A DNA stretch of 64,000 bases from Grimontia kaedaensis (GCF_023746615.1 NZ_CP082275.1:1426001-1490000), one strand, 5' to 3'; counted from the stretch's first letter, positions 32,376-40,371 are shown. Numbers and translations: made by a program. Notes: generated by a model not told the origin, from the sequence alone.

Positions 32376-33113
32376 CTAACACCCCACTCGACCTTTCATC
32401 TCCGCACTCTCCGTCACGGCCGGCAACTGGTAATCCAGACGGTTTTCTAGGTCGCTGACTTTAATCTGGGTATCGCAGTACTTCACCCCTTTCTCGATAT
32501 CCTGGTCCATGACAAAGGCCACCCCATTCCCTTTGATGTCATACACCAGCTTGTAGAAGCCTGAAGGAACCTGGTGTTCTTCATTGGCGTTAGGCATGTC
32601 CTTCATCATCTTTTCATAGAGCGTGCCTGTCACCACATACACCGGCTCTTTATACTCAACGGAATGACGCACTGCTTCTTCCAGATCTTCCCAAGCGCGA
32701 CCATTTAGGTGCTTATGCTGTGGCACGATATTGCTGATGTAGTTGGTCTCCCACCAATATTCGTTCCCTGCAAAGGCGGCCAGTGGTGTCATGTGGCCAC
32801 GCTCCATACCAAGCGCCCCATAGGCACCGTCGTAGTCGCGCTCCTCGAGCTTGTCTTCATCTGGGATGAGGTTGTTTTCCATCCAGTCCCTACCCGGACC
32901 AGGTCCAAAGTTCAACACGTTCACCTCATACGCCGTCCAGTCCGCGAACTTGGTATCCGGATTGTTTGACAGTGCATATATGTGGGTAAAAACGAGGTTG
33001 TTACCCTCCTTTACTTCCGGGCAGCCCAACGGGCAAAACGGGGAGTAGATGTCAGCGGAGGAAACGGAGGTGGAAAACAGAAGTAGCGCAGCGAGCTTGG
33101 TGGCGGATTTCAT
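32376..33113 (-). CDS. secreted DNA/RNA non-specific endonuclease (EndA/NucA superfamily)
   Basis: 245 residues with a signal peptide ending VSSA (about residue 20). The ERGHMTP motif (His107; DRGH in most relatives) and the downstream NYISNIVPQ...LNGRAWEDLE, with the metal-binding Asn, are the beta-beta-alpha-metal active site. It would cut DNA or RNA outside the cytoplasm, in the periplasm or medium. Several Cys at both ends suggest disulfides. A cassette gene among the secreted B-like proteins; an attC-type end lies after its stop. Confidence 0.9.
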   Translation of the reverse strand: MKSATKLAALLLFSTSVSSADIYSPFCPLGCPEVKEGNNLVFTHIYALSNNPDTKFADWTAYEVNVLNFGPGPGRDWMENNLIPDEDKLEERDYDGAYGALGMERGHMTPLAAFAGNEYWWETNYISNIVPQHKHLNGRAWEDLEEAVRHSVEYKEPVYVVTGTLYEKMMKDMPNANEEHQVPSGFYKLVYDIKGNGVAFVMDQDIEKGVKYCDTQIKVSDLENRLDYQLPAVTESAEMKGRVGC

Positions 33114-33359
33114 TTGAGCATCCCTGTCCAGTTTGGATACCCGTTACTTTCACACTACAAAGGAAAGATGTCAGCCAAACATCGGATTGATGTGCCAGTA
33201 ATCACGCAATGAAGTAATCAAAGCGAATTTGTTGTCATTAAAGCTTGTTATGCACGTTGGATTCAGCTGTTCCTTTAAGCAGTTCGACCATTACATTGGA
33301 CATCGTCAAATCTTGGTGAGTAAATTACGCAACATACTGATCAGTTGGACAAATCAAGA
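33114..33359. other. gap with a possible attC end
   Basis: About 245 bp. Contains AAAGCTTGTTATGCACG (33240-33256), like the right end of the other attC-like sites. Otherwise nothing recognised; it must also hold the promoter of the plus-strand gene at 33360. Confidence 0.35.
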
Positions 33360-34061
33360 ATGGCTATCTTTGACGAAATAAAACCGCATTTGAAAAAATA
33401 TCCACTCATATACGGGTTTGTACTGGGGATAATCTCGGCAGGTGCTGTTGGCAAGTACTATGTAGTAGAGCTTCTGGTTGAAGCTAAGGTCGGTGAGTTT
33501 AAGGCACGTGTCGTTGAGGCTGAAAGTCAGAGGGATAAAGTTAAAGAAGCTTTAGCGAACACCAAGGATACACACGACAAAACGATAAAGGAACTTCAAG
33601 CCAGCTATACAGAGAAACTCAGCGTTGTGAAACAAGACGCGAGTGAAGAAGCCGATGCATTAAAAGCCCGATTATCCAGCGTAGAGCAAGGCTATGCAGC
33701 GTTTAAACAGGAAAACGATACGTTGCGAAAGGACAATAATTCTCTTAAAGAAAAATTAGCCAATAGAGAACAACTCTTCGTATCACTGAATGAACTTCGG
33801 TCAAAAGAGTCGCAAATAGAACGTGAAATTAACAACAGCCAATTAGAGTCAAATAGTCTTTCTGCGAAACTCGGCGAATCAAAGGTCAATTGTGAGCAGT
33901 TTAAATCAAAGGAGAATAGATTCTCTGTAAGTGACCGAGACTGCATGACTTACTATGAATTAGAAAATGAAAAGAAAGGTTTAGCCGCTCTTATCGCCTC
34001 CAATCAACTTACTCTCGAAGCAGTGCGTCAACAGATACATAACCTAACTACAAAGGGTTGA
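33360..34061 (+). CDS. membrane-anchored coiled-coil protein, unknown
   Basis: 233 residues from ATG 33360 (a TTG at 33345 would add five). One membrane segment (about 16-37), then almost continuous coiled coil rich in Glu, Lys and Gln (about 45-200), two Cys near residues 180-200 and a short helical end. Layout recalls spanins or tethering proteins, but the place far from lysis genes makes that uncertain. Confidence 0.55.
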   Translation: MAIFDEIKPHLKKYPLIYGFVLGIISAGAVGKYYVVELLVEAKVGEFKARVVEAESQRDKVKEALANTKDTHDKTIKELQASYTEKLSVVKQDASEEADALKARLSSVEQGYAAFKQENDTLRKDNNSLKEKLANREQLFVSLNELRSKESQIEREINNSQLESNSLSAKLGESKVNCEQFKSKENRFSVSDRDCMTYYELENEKKGLAALIASNQLTLEAVRQQIHNLTTKG

Positions 34062-34136
34062 TTACAACCCTTCTTTTGCCAACGTCATCTGATTTTCTAG
34101 AGGTGGAGGCGTGAGAGCCTTTAACAGAAGTACGCC

Positions 34137-34694
34137 TTAGTAATCAAAAGATCCGGGGCACATTGTCTTTAGTGCGCGGGCAAACTCCTGACAGCTCATT
34201 TTTTCATCAATAACAAATACACCAGTCATAGCATCCACTGCCCCTGTGAACGGATCCAACATGCGTGTTTTCATGAATTCAAAATGCAGAGCGTTTAGGT
34301 CTCTGAGATCTTGAGTCGCACACCTCCAAAGTAGATTGTCTTTTTCTCTATTGAACTGTGCTCGCAAACTATCATCTGGCTGCTGCTGCTCGGTACAGTT
34401 CCTGATAAACCTAGCGTCGTACACGATGTCATAATTTTTCTCGAGATAGCCGTCTTTGGTGAGGTTGCTGGAATCGAGCGCGGCCTTTAAACCTAACAAC
34501 CCTATCGCACCGAAAATCAAACTAGAACTTACATTCTCTTTCATTGAAACAAAATCACTGCATCCCCAAGAAATAACCAATATTGCGGTCAAAAACAAAC
34601 TACCGCCTGTGAATACAGATGCTGTGAACGTTTTGAAAACTGCTGCGATTAACAAAATGAACGCAATGATTCCGAAAAAAATCAGCCTGTACAT
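34137..34694 (-). CDS. membrane protein, unknown
   Basis: 185 residues. Two or three hydrophobic segments in the first 80 residues (FFGIIAFILLIAAVF, SLFLTAILVISWG, LIFGAIGLLGL), then a soluble domain with four Cys (RNCTEQQ, WRCATQ, SCQEF, MCPGS). Convergent with 33360. No family recognised. Confidence 0.55.
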   Translation of the reverse strand: MYRLIFFGIIAFILLIAAVFKTFTASVFTGGSLFLTAILVISWGCSDFVSMKENVSSSLIFGAIGLLGLKAALDSSNLTKDGYLEKNYDIVYDARFIRNCTEQQQPDDSLRAQFNREKDNLLWRCATQDLRDLNALHFEFMKTRMLDPFTGAVDAMTGVFVIDEKMSCQEFARALKTMCPGSFDY

Positions 34695-34873
34695 AACCTT
34701 GTAACCCTCTATATTTACATGTATGCATGCACAGTATCGAGTTAAACTCGCGAGTTAAACCAATAATTTAGTGCAAAAACATATACAAGCATTGAATTTT
34801 GATCCTCTCTACAGTTGCTATGCTCATCATGGTTTCGTTACACTTAATACTGTGTTTATGTACAGTTAATTTT

Positions 34874-35203
34874 ATGCCTGCTATCCGCATCCAACACAAT
34901 GCCGTCACTGTGGTCATTACCGCACCTAAAGCGTTTCTTCAGTGCGTCTCCCATCAAGAGCACCTGCCTGCGAAGGTGAAAAGCGGCGGCATGCTCTATT
35001 TTCCCTTTGGCGGCTTTGTAGAAAGGGAAAAGCTCAACAAGGACGCCCAGTTCGTGAAGCTGTTATCTATTGATGGATATTCAGAAGCGGATGATGGCAG
35101 CGGGCCATGGAAACACTTTCCTCATGGCATCGCTTTGCTCGGTGTGTTCAGGGAGAAGACTTACTACCTGGTGCTTGAAAGGGGAAAGGTGGTGAGGGTT
35201 TGA
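34874..35203 (+). CDS. cassette protein, unknown
   Basis: 109 residues from ATG 34874, the start favoured because the preceding codons are hydrophobic and lack an RBS; the longer frame from 34799 would add a signal-like segment, so export cannot be excluded. Beta-rich, no motif recognised. Followed by a hairpin overlapping its stop. Confidence 0.45.
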   Translation: MPAIRIQHNAVTVVITAPKAFLQCVSHQEHLPAKVKSGGMLYFPFGGFVEREKLNKDAQFVKLLSIDGYSEADDGSGPWKHFPHGIALLGVFREKTYYLVLERGKVVRV

Positions 35204-35235
35204 GCTTCAATCCATAATTAAATAGGATTGAAGCT
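35202..35235. terminator. 12-bp perfect hairpin after the 34874 gene
   Basis: GAGCTTCAATCC and GGATTGAAGCTC with a 10-base AT loop. No long T-tract follows, so it is a weak terminator or an RNA-stabilising hairpin. Confidence 0.5.
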
Positions 35236-35307
35236 CCTAAATCACAGCGTTTCTACGAAAAAATGAGCCACGAGTAAACATCCCGTTCATGTTTGCTATT
35301 AATAAAA

Positions 35308-35649
35308 TTATCGCATTACCCCATAGTTCCATGTTTCAACGTATGTTCCTCCATAAACTCCACACTTTCCTAAGCCATATGCTTCAACCTCCACACCCAT
35401 TGCTTTTGCTGATAAAGCAAGGCTAAGTACGGCTTGACCGCCTGCGGTATTCGCATCAAAGGCCAGCTTATTTTTGAACGCATGATGTACACAGCTAGGT
35501 GGAGTCCCCGCAATTGGCTTATCAAACTCCACCATACCTTGGCCTGTACCATCAACGCGAACGGCAACTACTTTTCCATGAACCGTACCTATCGCAAACG
35601 CGGGGTGTACAACACAAAAAAGTAAGAATGTACATATTATTTTCTTCAT
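35308..35649 (-). CDS. small secreted paralogue G
   Basis: 113 residues from ATG 35649. Signal peptide ends AFA (about residue 19). Mature plan: HGKVVAVRVDGTGQGMVEF, Cys, helix QAVLSLALSAKAMGVEVEAYG, then G-K-C-G-V and closing strand. A long spacer between the first Cys and the helix. Downstream (3') end of a five-gene run of paralogues G-K on this strand. Confidence 0.65.
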   Translation of the reverse strand: MKKIICTFLLFCVVHPAFAIGTVHGKVVAVRVDGTGQGMVEFDKPIAGTPPSCVHHAFKNKLAFDANTAGGQAVLSLALSAKAMGVEVEAYGLGKCGVYGGTYVETWNYGVMR

Positions 35650-35671
35650 AAAAAATCTCCAATAATTGAAA

Positions 35672-35755
35672 TATAACGTCGCAATAACGGGCGCTTCATA
35701 GACATAGGTTTTTAACGAACTAGCGTTTAGATTCCTTGTTTTGACATACAACGCC
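35672..35755 (-). repeat. partial attC-like site
   Basis: Plus strand TATAACGTCGCAATAACGGG start, same as the left end of 30484, but the sequence after GCGC diverges and no GTTAT end is found. Lies between paralogues G and H. Confidence 0.4.
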
Positions 35756-35815
35756 TTCATCAATTTATCAACTGATAAGACCAATCTAACTATCACTCCC
35801 AAATTCGAATGTTGG

Positions 35816-36166
35816 TTATCTGACGGATATTCTTTGCAATACAGGAAAAGTACCCGGATTATCTGTTTGAGGTAGAGCATGACATTCGTTGTCTAGAACG
35901 GAGAAAGCGACCGTCTTATCGCCCATTTTGGCAGCCAACATTACGCTCAAAGCTCCATCAGTGCCTAGTGAGTGTTTCATAACGTATGCTTGGGTGTGTG
36001 AACAATTGGCAGGATTAACTCGCTCTGTCCCAAGCGGGATAAAAGCGATAGAACCGTCAGGATATCCTGCAAAAACATAGTCAACTTTAGCGCTCGTAAA
36101 GATAGGGGCAGCAAAGGAAAGTTGAGATAGACATGTTAAAAAAATTGCGGCACTTGCCATCTTCAT
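35816..36166 (-). CDS. small secreted paralogue H
   Basis: 116 residues; signal peptide ends SFA (about residue 19). Mature plan: AKVDYVFAGYPDGSIAFIP, Cys in PANCSH, helix GALSVMLAAKMGDKTVAFSV, Cys in NECHAL, closing VLQRISVR. Only 32 bp separate it from paralogue I upstream with no attC-like site, so H and I may be one transcript or a tandem duplication. Confidence 0.65.
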   Translation of the reverse strand: MKMASAAIFLTCLSQLSFAAPIFTSAKVDYVFAGYPDGSIAFIPLGTERVNPANCSHTQAYVMKHSLGTDGALSVMLAAKMGDKTVAFSVLDNECHALPQTDNPGTFPVLQRISVR

Positions 36167-36198
36167 ATCTAAACCCTTTCAGTTGGTTGTTTTTCCAA

Positions 36199-36543
36199 TT
36201 ACTTTCTTAATCTAATGTGTGTCAATAGTGCTACATTGCCCTGATGAGGCGAACACTGAAAGTCATCTACATAACCTGTCACGGTAAAATCACTGGCAAA
36301 CGCGGCTAACAACATAGCCATGTATTGTTTCCCTTCTTCTGAAGATTTATCAAATCCAATAAAGTTGCCAGCGGATGCGCAGGCTGGTCTGGGTTGAACC
36401 ATGCAGGTCAACGCGACATGACCATTTTTGGAACCTGCAGAAATTATCTCTGTGACCTTACAGTTATCAAAATCAGCTGAATGTACCGAACTAACAGAGA
36501 AGAACGATAGAAGTAATAGAAATTTGATTGCATTTTTAAACAT
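36199..36543 (-). CDS. small secreted paralogue I
   Basis: 114 residues; signal peptide ends VHS (about residue 22). Mature plan: CKVTEIISAGSKNGHVALTC, PACAS, helix QYMAMLLAAFASDFTVTGYV, Cys in FQCSP, closing LLTHIRLRK. Four Cys. Adjacent to H and J. Confidence 0.65.
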   Translation of the reverse strand: MFKNAIKFLLLLSFFSVSSVHSADFDNCKVTEIISAGSKNGHVALTCMVQPRPACASAGNFIGFDKSSEEGKQYMAMLLAAFASDFTVTGYVDDFQCSPHQGNVALLTHIRLRK

Positions 36544-36681
36544 ACTGACACCTAACCTATTGATTTATTCTGCTTTTGATTATGAGTGTGATTTTATAGC
36601 CTAAATGTCACAGCGAACCTTGAGTTATTGCCCCGATGCTATTTTTTGAAATCATCTGCTAAAGCTTAAGAAGAAGCTTTA

Positions 36682-36999
36682 TTACTTAATAACAAGTAGA
36701 TATACGGGGGCAATATAGTGTTTAGTTAAGGTACTGCAGGCTTCACTACTTACACTGGGTGCAAAATGAGTACTAACGACTTTGTCAGACATCATCGCCG
36801 CAAGAACAATTGCCCCTCCGTTGTCTGTTGGTGTACAAAACCATTTTCCATTAGCATTTTCCAGCATGAATGCAGTTTGCCCGTTGCATTGCTGGGAATG
36901 GTCCATTACCCGAATGACCTTCCCTGAGCATTTTGTACCGCTGTTGGCGACTGCAATCCCGGGAATAAGCAATGTAAAAAGTAGTAATAGCGTTTTCAT
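36682..36999 (-). CDS. small secreted paralogue J
   Basis: 105 residues; signal peptide ends AVA (about residue 18). Mature plan: CSGKVIRVMDHSQQCNGQTAF, Cys in WFCTP, helix AIVLAAMMSDKVVSTHF, Cys in EACST, closing YLLVIK. One of the most diverged members but keeps the helix pattern. Confidence 0.6.
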   Translation of the reverse strand: MKTLLLLFTLLIPGIAVANSGTKCSGKVIRVMDHSQQCNGQTAFMLENANGKWFCTPTDNGGAIVLAAMMSDKVVSTHFAPSVSSEACSTLTKHYIAPVYLLVIK

Positions 37000-37301
37000 T
37001 CTCTATCTACCCAACCGTATTGAAAGTGATTTAGCTAATTCCATGATTTAATTTATTTTTTTGTTTTTTTTGCCCAACAAATGTGATGTTGGAAATCTAC
37101 GTGTCAAAAATAGCAGAATTATCACTGCGCTTTCTTGGTTTCTTTGCTGAGACTGTGACGAGAATTTAATTCGAAAGCGGATATTCGGCTGTCTTTTTTC
37201 CTGATTTGTAGGCTGGAATAACGCCTCGTTTGTGGACTTAAATGCCTATCTATTAAATCGGGGGAGGTCCAGTAATCAAGGCGCTGATATTGTTATCAAA
37301 C

Positions 37302-37679
37302 TTATGGATATATTGAAATTTGATATACCCATTCAAGGCCGCTTTGTGAGCAAGATGGAGTGTCTCCATTGGAGCCTCCAGTCACAACCCATATCTTTTT
37401 GTCGGCCATTAGTGCAGACAGAGCTATCGATAACATCTGCGCACGTTGGTCTGAAACGTTCTCGCCCTCGCTTATCAAAAACCATGGGTTTGGATTGCTC
37501 TGAGAGTGTCCACCACAGCCATGCCACGTGATGTTTTTGAATCTAATCAAAGTTTGGTTACCATGCGCCACTTTTATTTCAGCGATCTTATCTTCCTGAG
37601 ACCAAGCCCAGCTTGAGGTGCTGGTCATTAGACAAACGAGTGCCGATAGAAATATTGGCTTAACTAAGTTGAGTTTCAT
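37302..37679 (-). CDS. small secreted paralogue K
   Basis: 125 residues; signal peptide ends SWA (about residue 25). Mature plan: DKIAEIKVAHGNQTLIRF, Cys in HGCGGH, helix QMLSIALSALMADKKIWVVT, Cys in PSCSQ, closing VYQISIYP. First of the minus-strand run G-K, so the promoter of that run may lie in 37680-37880. Confidence 0.65.
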   Translation of the reverse strand: MKLNLVKPIFLSALVCLMTSTSSWAWSQEDKIAEIKVAHGNQTLIRFKNITWHGCGGHSQSNPNPWFLISEGENVSDQRAQMLSIALSALMADKKIWVVTGGSNGDTPSCSQSGLEWVYQISIYP

Positions 37680-37884
37680 ATTTAAGTTCGATGCCCTTTG
37701 GGTACTAAATTCGGAATATCTCTTGCCTGACTACAAACCTTAACACGGTGTCAAATTTGGTCGATACGATTTACAAAGAAATGAGTCTTAGCACTCACTA
37801 TTGAAAGCATTGTCAATAAGGCTGTTTTGAGTTAAACCGCTTGAGGCCCACCAAAAACCGCGTTATTTTATTCCCAATAATGTA

Positions 37885-37918
37885 TAACCTCGACCTTTCA
37901 AAGGGCCGAGGTTTTTTT
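37885..37918 (+). terminator. terminator, duplicated copy in front of the endolysin relic
   Basis: AACCTCGACC-TTTCAAA-GGGCCGAGGTTTTTTTAT. Nearly identical to the terminator at 39473 that precedes the intact endolysin. Confidence 0.85.
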
Positions 37919-37944
37919 ATACCTGAATTTCAGGAGGGAAGACG

Positions 37945-38112
37945 ATGGCCTTTAAATTGGGTAAACGTTCCCAAACAATACTCTTACCTCTTCACACAGA
38001 CATTCAACGCGTCATCGAGCGCGCCATTCAAATCACCAAGGTAGATTTCACTGGTTTAGAGGGCCTCAGGAAGCCTGCATGTCAAAAGCAGCTCTTTGCT
38101 CAAAGGCGCTAA
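37945..38112 (+). pseudogene. truncated endolysin copy
   Basis: 55 codons after an AGGAGGG RBS. MAFKLGKRS...IQRVIERAIQITKVDFTGLEG matches the first 40 residues of the intact endolysin (MAYQFGKRS...LIKVMKRAIEITAVDFTVLEG), continues weakly to QKQLFAQ and then stops before the zinc-binding motif. So the lysis cassette start is duplicated here, the intact one being 1.6 kb downstream. Confidence 0.85.
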
Positions 38113-38170
38113 GAGGACCTTTGTTAATACACCACGATTAAGAAGGGTATGCCATACTACTGGATTGCGT

Positions 38171-38201
38171 CGATTTGGAGTGTGTAAATACACCACTTCG
38201 G
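38171..38201. repeat. 31-bp palindrome upstream of the RDD relic
   Basis: CGATTTGGAGTGTGTAAATA followed by CACCACTTCGG; a diverged member of the family at 22446, 27257 and 29187, about 48 bp before the 38249 frame. Confidence 0.5.
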
Positions 38202-38248
38202 TTTCTAGTAGACCAAGGTCACTCTAATGTCGTACTAAGGGAATTATT

Positions 38249-38395
38249 TTGGGAAAAGCACAAGAAACATGGATTTGTGGATTCTGGACAAGAATCGGAG
38301 CTTTATATACTGATATTCTATTTTTAGCAATTGTTGGGAATCTTTTAGGTATCGTCCATAAAGATTTTCTCGCTCAGCTTGGTGGGTGGGGATGA
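38249..38395 (+). pseudogene. RDD-family membrane protein fragment
   Basis: 48 codons reading LGKAQETWICGFWTRIGALY then TDILFLAIVGNLLGIV...LAQLGGWG-stop. GFWxRIGAxxxDILFLxIVG is the start of RDD membrane proteins (usually 150 or more residues), so this is a truncated remnant. A further short open stretch (38407-38496) is not recognisable. Confidence 0.5.
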
Positions 38396-38614
38396 AGGGG
38401 ATATTGATGACGATTTATAAGTTAGCCATGCTTCAATATACGACATTTTACGCAGAAATAGCTGTAAAAGATGAAACTGTATATGATCTTCAATAAAGTC
38501 TTACATCGATAATGTTCCATAATATTTTAAATTGATACTACTGTAGCATTTCATTATGGTAGTCATACAAAGAAATAAAGTAGTTTTATGTGGATTATAG
38601 TTAGGAGAATTTTA

Positions 38615-38929
38615 ATGAAAAAAACGATGTTTCTGATTATTTTTCTGATAAGTGGAAGTGTCTATGCAGACACTAACCTGCCCCCCCAAACAATAACCAA
38701 AATTGCGACAGGTTGGGATAAAGAAGGTATCTTCCTTTCTTTTTCTGAAGATATCAAGGTAGAAGGTTGCGCTGACTCTAGAGTTCGTATTGAACGTGAT
38801 CATCCATTGAAAGACGACATATTATCCATTGCACTATCGGCTTTTTACGCGGGTAAGCAGGTTCAAGTAAGAGTCTCTGGATGTATTGGGGCTCAGCATA
38901 GAGGTATTGCAATATCTGTTCTTAATTAA
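38615..38929 (+). CDS. small secreted paralogue L (late-operon orientation)
   Basis: 104 residues from ATG 38615 (RBS TAGGAG). Signal peptide ends VYA (about residue 18). Mature plan: QTITKIATGWDKEGIFLSF, Cys in EGCAD, helix DILSIALSAFYAGKQVQVRV, Cys in SGCIG, closing IAISVLN. Unlike A-K it is on the plus strand, so Q-driven late transcription would read it just before lysis, the arrangement of stx genes. Confidence 0.65.
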   Translation: MKKTMFLIIFLISGSVYADTNLPPQTITKIATGWDKEGIFLSFSEDIKVEGCADSRVRIERDHPLKDDILSIALSAFYAGKQVQVRVSGCIGAQHRGIAISVLN

Positions 38930-39053
38930 GAACATAAAAGGCAATGGACGGGACGCATTTGTCAATACGATAAATTGTCAAAGTGTCATTAATTCAGAAA
39001 TTTAAAGTGGTTTCTGGCGTTGTGATTACAACCACTAATACGGAGATTAAAAA

Positions 39054-39365
39054 ATGAAGAATGTAATTATCTTGACTTCTATGTTGTTATCGGCAAATGC
39101 TTGGGGCGTAGAACATATTAATTTGACCGTTGATAAATGTCGAGTTATTCCTAACGGAGATCTTCGCGTGATCGGCAACTCAAATGGTATAACAAAAACT
39201 ATATCTCTGCAGAATAGCACCTTTAGTAAAGATGTTATGGATAGGTATGTTTCGTTGTGTATGGCGGGTGTTGTATCTGGTAAGACAGTTCGTATTGACT
39301 ATTTAAACTGTTCTGATTCTAACTGTACAGGAACAGGCAATACATCTTTGGAACTTTTTAAGTAA
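39054..39365 (+). CDS. small secreted paralogue M (late-operon orientation)
   Basis: 103 residues; signal peptide ends AWG or ANA (about residue 17). Mature plan: LTVDKCRVIPNGDLRVIG, helix RYVSLCMAGVVSGKTVRIDY, then Cys-rich NCSDSNCTGTG. The segment SGKTVRIDY is the closest of all 13 to the SubB/PltB segment TGQPVRIYY. Followed by the terminator and the intact lysis genes. Confidence 0.65.
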   Translation: MKNVIILTSMLLSANAWGVEHINLTVDKCRVIPNGDLRVIGNSNGITKTISLQNSTFSKDVMDRYVSLCMAGVVSGKTVRIDYLNCSDSNCTGTGNTSLELFK

Positions 39366-39472
39366 ACTCATGTGATAAGGCTATGTCGAATTATTGAACT
39401 TAAAATCAGTAATTAGGCTTTGCATATTATTGAAGCTTGCCGAAAAGTGATGTAATTTATACCCATCATGCA

Positions 39473-39507
39473 AAACCTCGACCCTTCACCGGGCCGAGGT
39501 TTTTTTG
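39473..39507 (+). terminator. intrinsic terminator before the lysis genes
   Basis: AAACCTCGACCC-TTCA-CCGGGCCGAGGTTTTTTTGTG. The endolysin is only reached by late transcripts if polymerase is antiterminated here, fitting Q control. Confidence 0.85.
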
Positions 39508-39563
39508 TGCCTGTTTGAACCCGCCAAGTGCGGGTTTTTTCGTACATGGGATCTGGAGGCGAT

Positions 39564-39965
39564 ATGGCTTATCAGTTTGGAAAGCGATCACTCAAACGTC
39601 TTTCACCGCTTCATCCCGACCTTATCAAGGTCATGAAACGCGCCATTGAGATAACAGCGGTTGATTTTACGGTGCTGGAAGGGCGAAGAACGATTGAGCG
39701 CCAGAAAACGCTATTGGCGAAAGGGGCGTCAACGACGATGCGCAGCCGACACCTCACTGGCCATGCGGTTGACCTTGGTGCTTATGTGGATGGTCGTGTT
39801 GACTGGAGTTGGCCGCTGTACCACAAGATAGCCGAGGCGGTAAAACAAGCGGCAGCAGAGTTGGATATCCCCATCGAGTGGGGCGGCGACTGGAAAACGT
39901 TCAAAGACGGACCGCATTTCCAGCTTCCCTGGTCAGACTATCCGTTAGAGCAGGAGGCTGCCTGA
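39564..39965 (+). CDS. phage endolysin, M15-type D-Ala-D-Ala endopeptidase
   Basis: 133 residues from ATG 39564 (RBS CTGGAGG). The zinc site is S-R-H-L-T-G-H-A-V-D (His63, Asp70) with the second His118 in DGPHFQLP, as in peptidase M15_4/VanY endolysins. It cuts peptidoglycan cross-bridges at the end of infection. No signal peptide, so it needs a holin. Its stop overlaps the next ATG by one base. A truncated copy lies at 37945. Confidence 0.9.
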   Translation: MAYQFGKRSLKRLSPLHPDLIKVMKRAIEITAVDFTVLEGRRTIERQKTLLAKGASTTMRSRHLTGHAVDLGAYVDGRVDWSWPLYHKIAEAVKQAAAELDIPIEWGGDWKTFKDGPHFQLPWSDYPLEQEAA

Positions 39966-40369
39966 TGAGTGTTTGGAACTTTATCACGGGCCTCGTTGAG
40001 CCTGTAACCGACCTGATAGATGACCTGCATACCAGTGAAGAAGAGCGGCTTGAGGTCAAAGCCAAGCTATTTGCCATGCAAAGCGCGATGGCAGCCAAGG
40101 TGATGGATTATGAAGCGCGTCTGATTGAAGCCAAAACCAAGGTCATTACTGCAGAAGCACAAGGCGCGAGTTGGTTACAACGTAACTGGCGTCCTATCAC
40201 CATGCTTACATTCCTCGTGCTCGTTGTTGCGGACACGTTTGGGTTAACTGAATTTCGTTTAGCCGCTGAGGCATGGACCTTACTACAAATTGGTTTGGGC
40301 GGTTATGTGGTTGGCAGAAGCGCTGAGAAGATTGTCCCGAAGATCACTGAGGTGATGAGGAAGGATTGA
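39965..40369 (+). CDS. holin-like protein (3TM type)
   Basis: 134 residues. Helical, charged N-terminal half and two hydrophobic segments at about 75-92 (RNWRPITMLTFLVLVVADTF) and 98-118 (LLQIGLGGYVVG), the form of 3TM phage/GTA holins. Overlaps endolysin by one base. It forms membrane lesions that release the endolysin; partner of the small membrane protein that follows. Confidence 0.75.
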   Translation: MSVWNFITGLVEPVTDLIDDLHTSEEERLEVKAKLFAMQSAMAAKVMDYEARLIEAKTKVITAEAQGASWLQRNWRPITMLTFLVLVVADTFGLTEFRLAAEAWTLLQIGLGGYVVGRSAEKIVPKITEVMRKD

Positions 40370-40371
40370 AT

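Noticed and set aside
33360..34061. Membrane coiled-coil protein as Rz-type spanin
   Set aside because: Too long, lies 5.5 kb from the lysis genes among cassettes, and no overlapping Rz1 lipoprotein frame was seen.
37232..37531. Plus-strand 99-residue frame opposite paralogue K
   Set aside because: Shadow of paralogue K, which has a signal peptide and family pattern on the other strand.
20063..39470. Search for an AB5 A subunit (Stx A, SubA subtilase, PltA ADP-ribosyltransferase) beside the B-like genes
   Set aside because: No subtilase, N-glycosidase or PltA-like protein with signal peptide was found; the DUF2971-like protein has no signal peptide.
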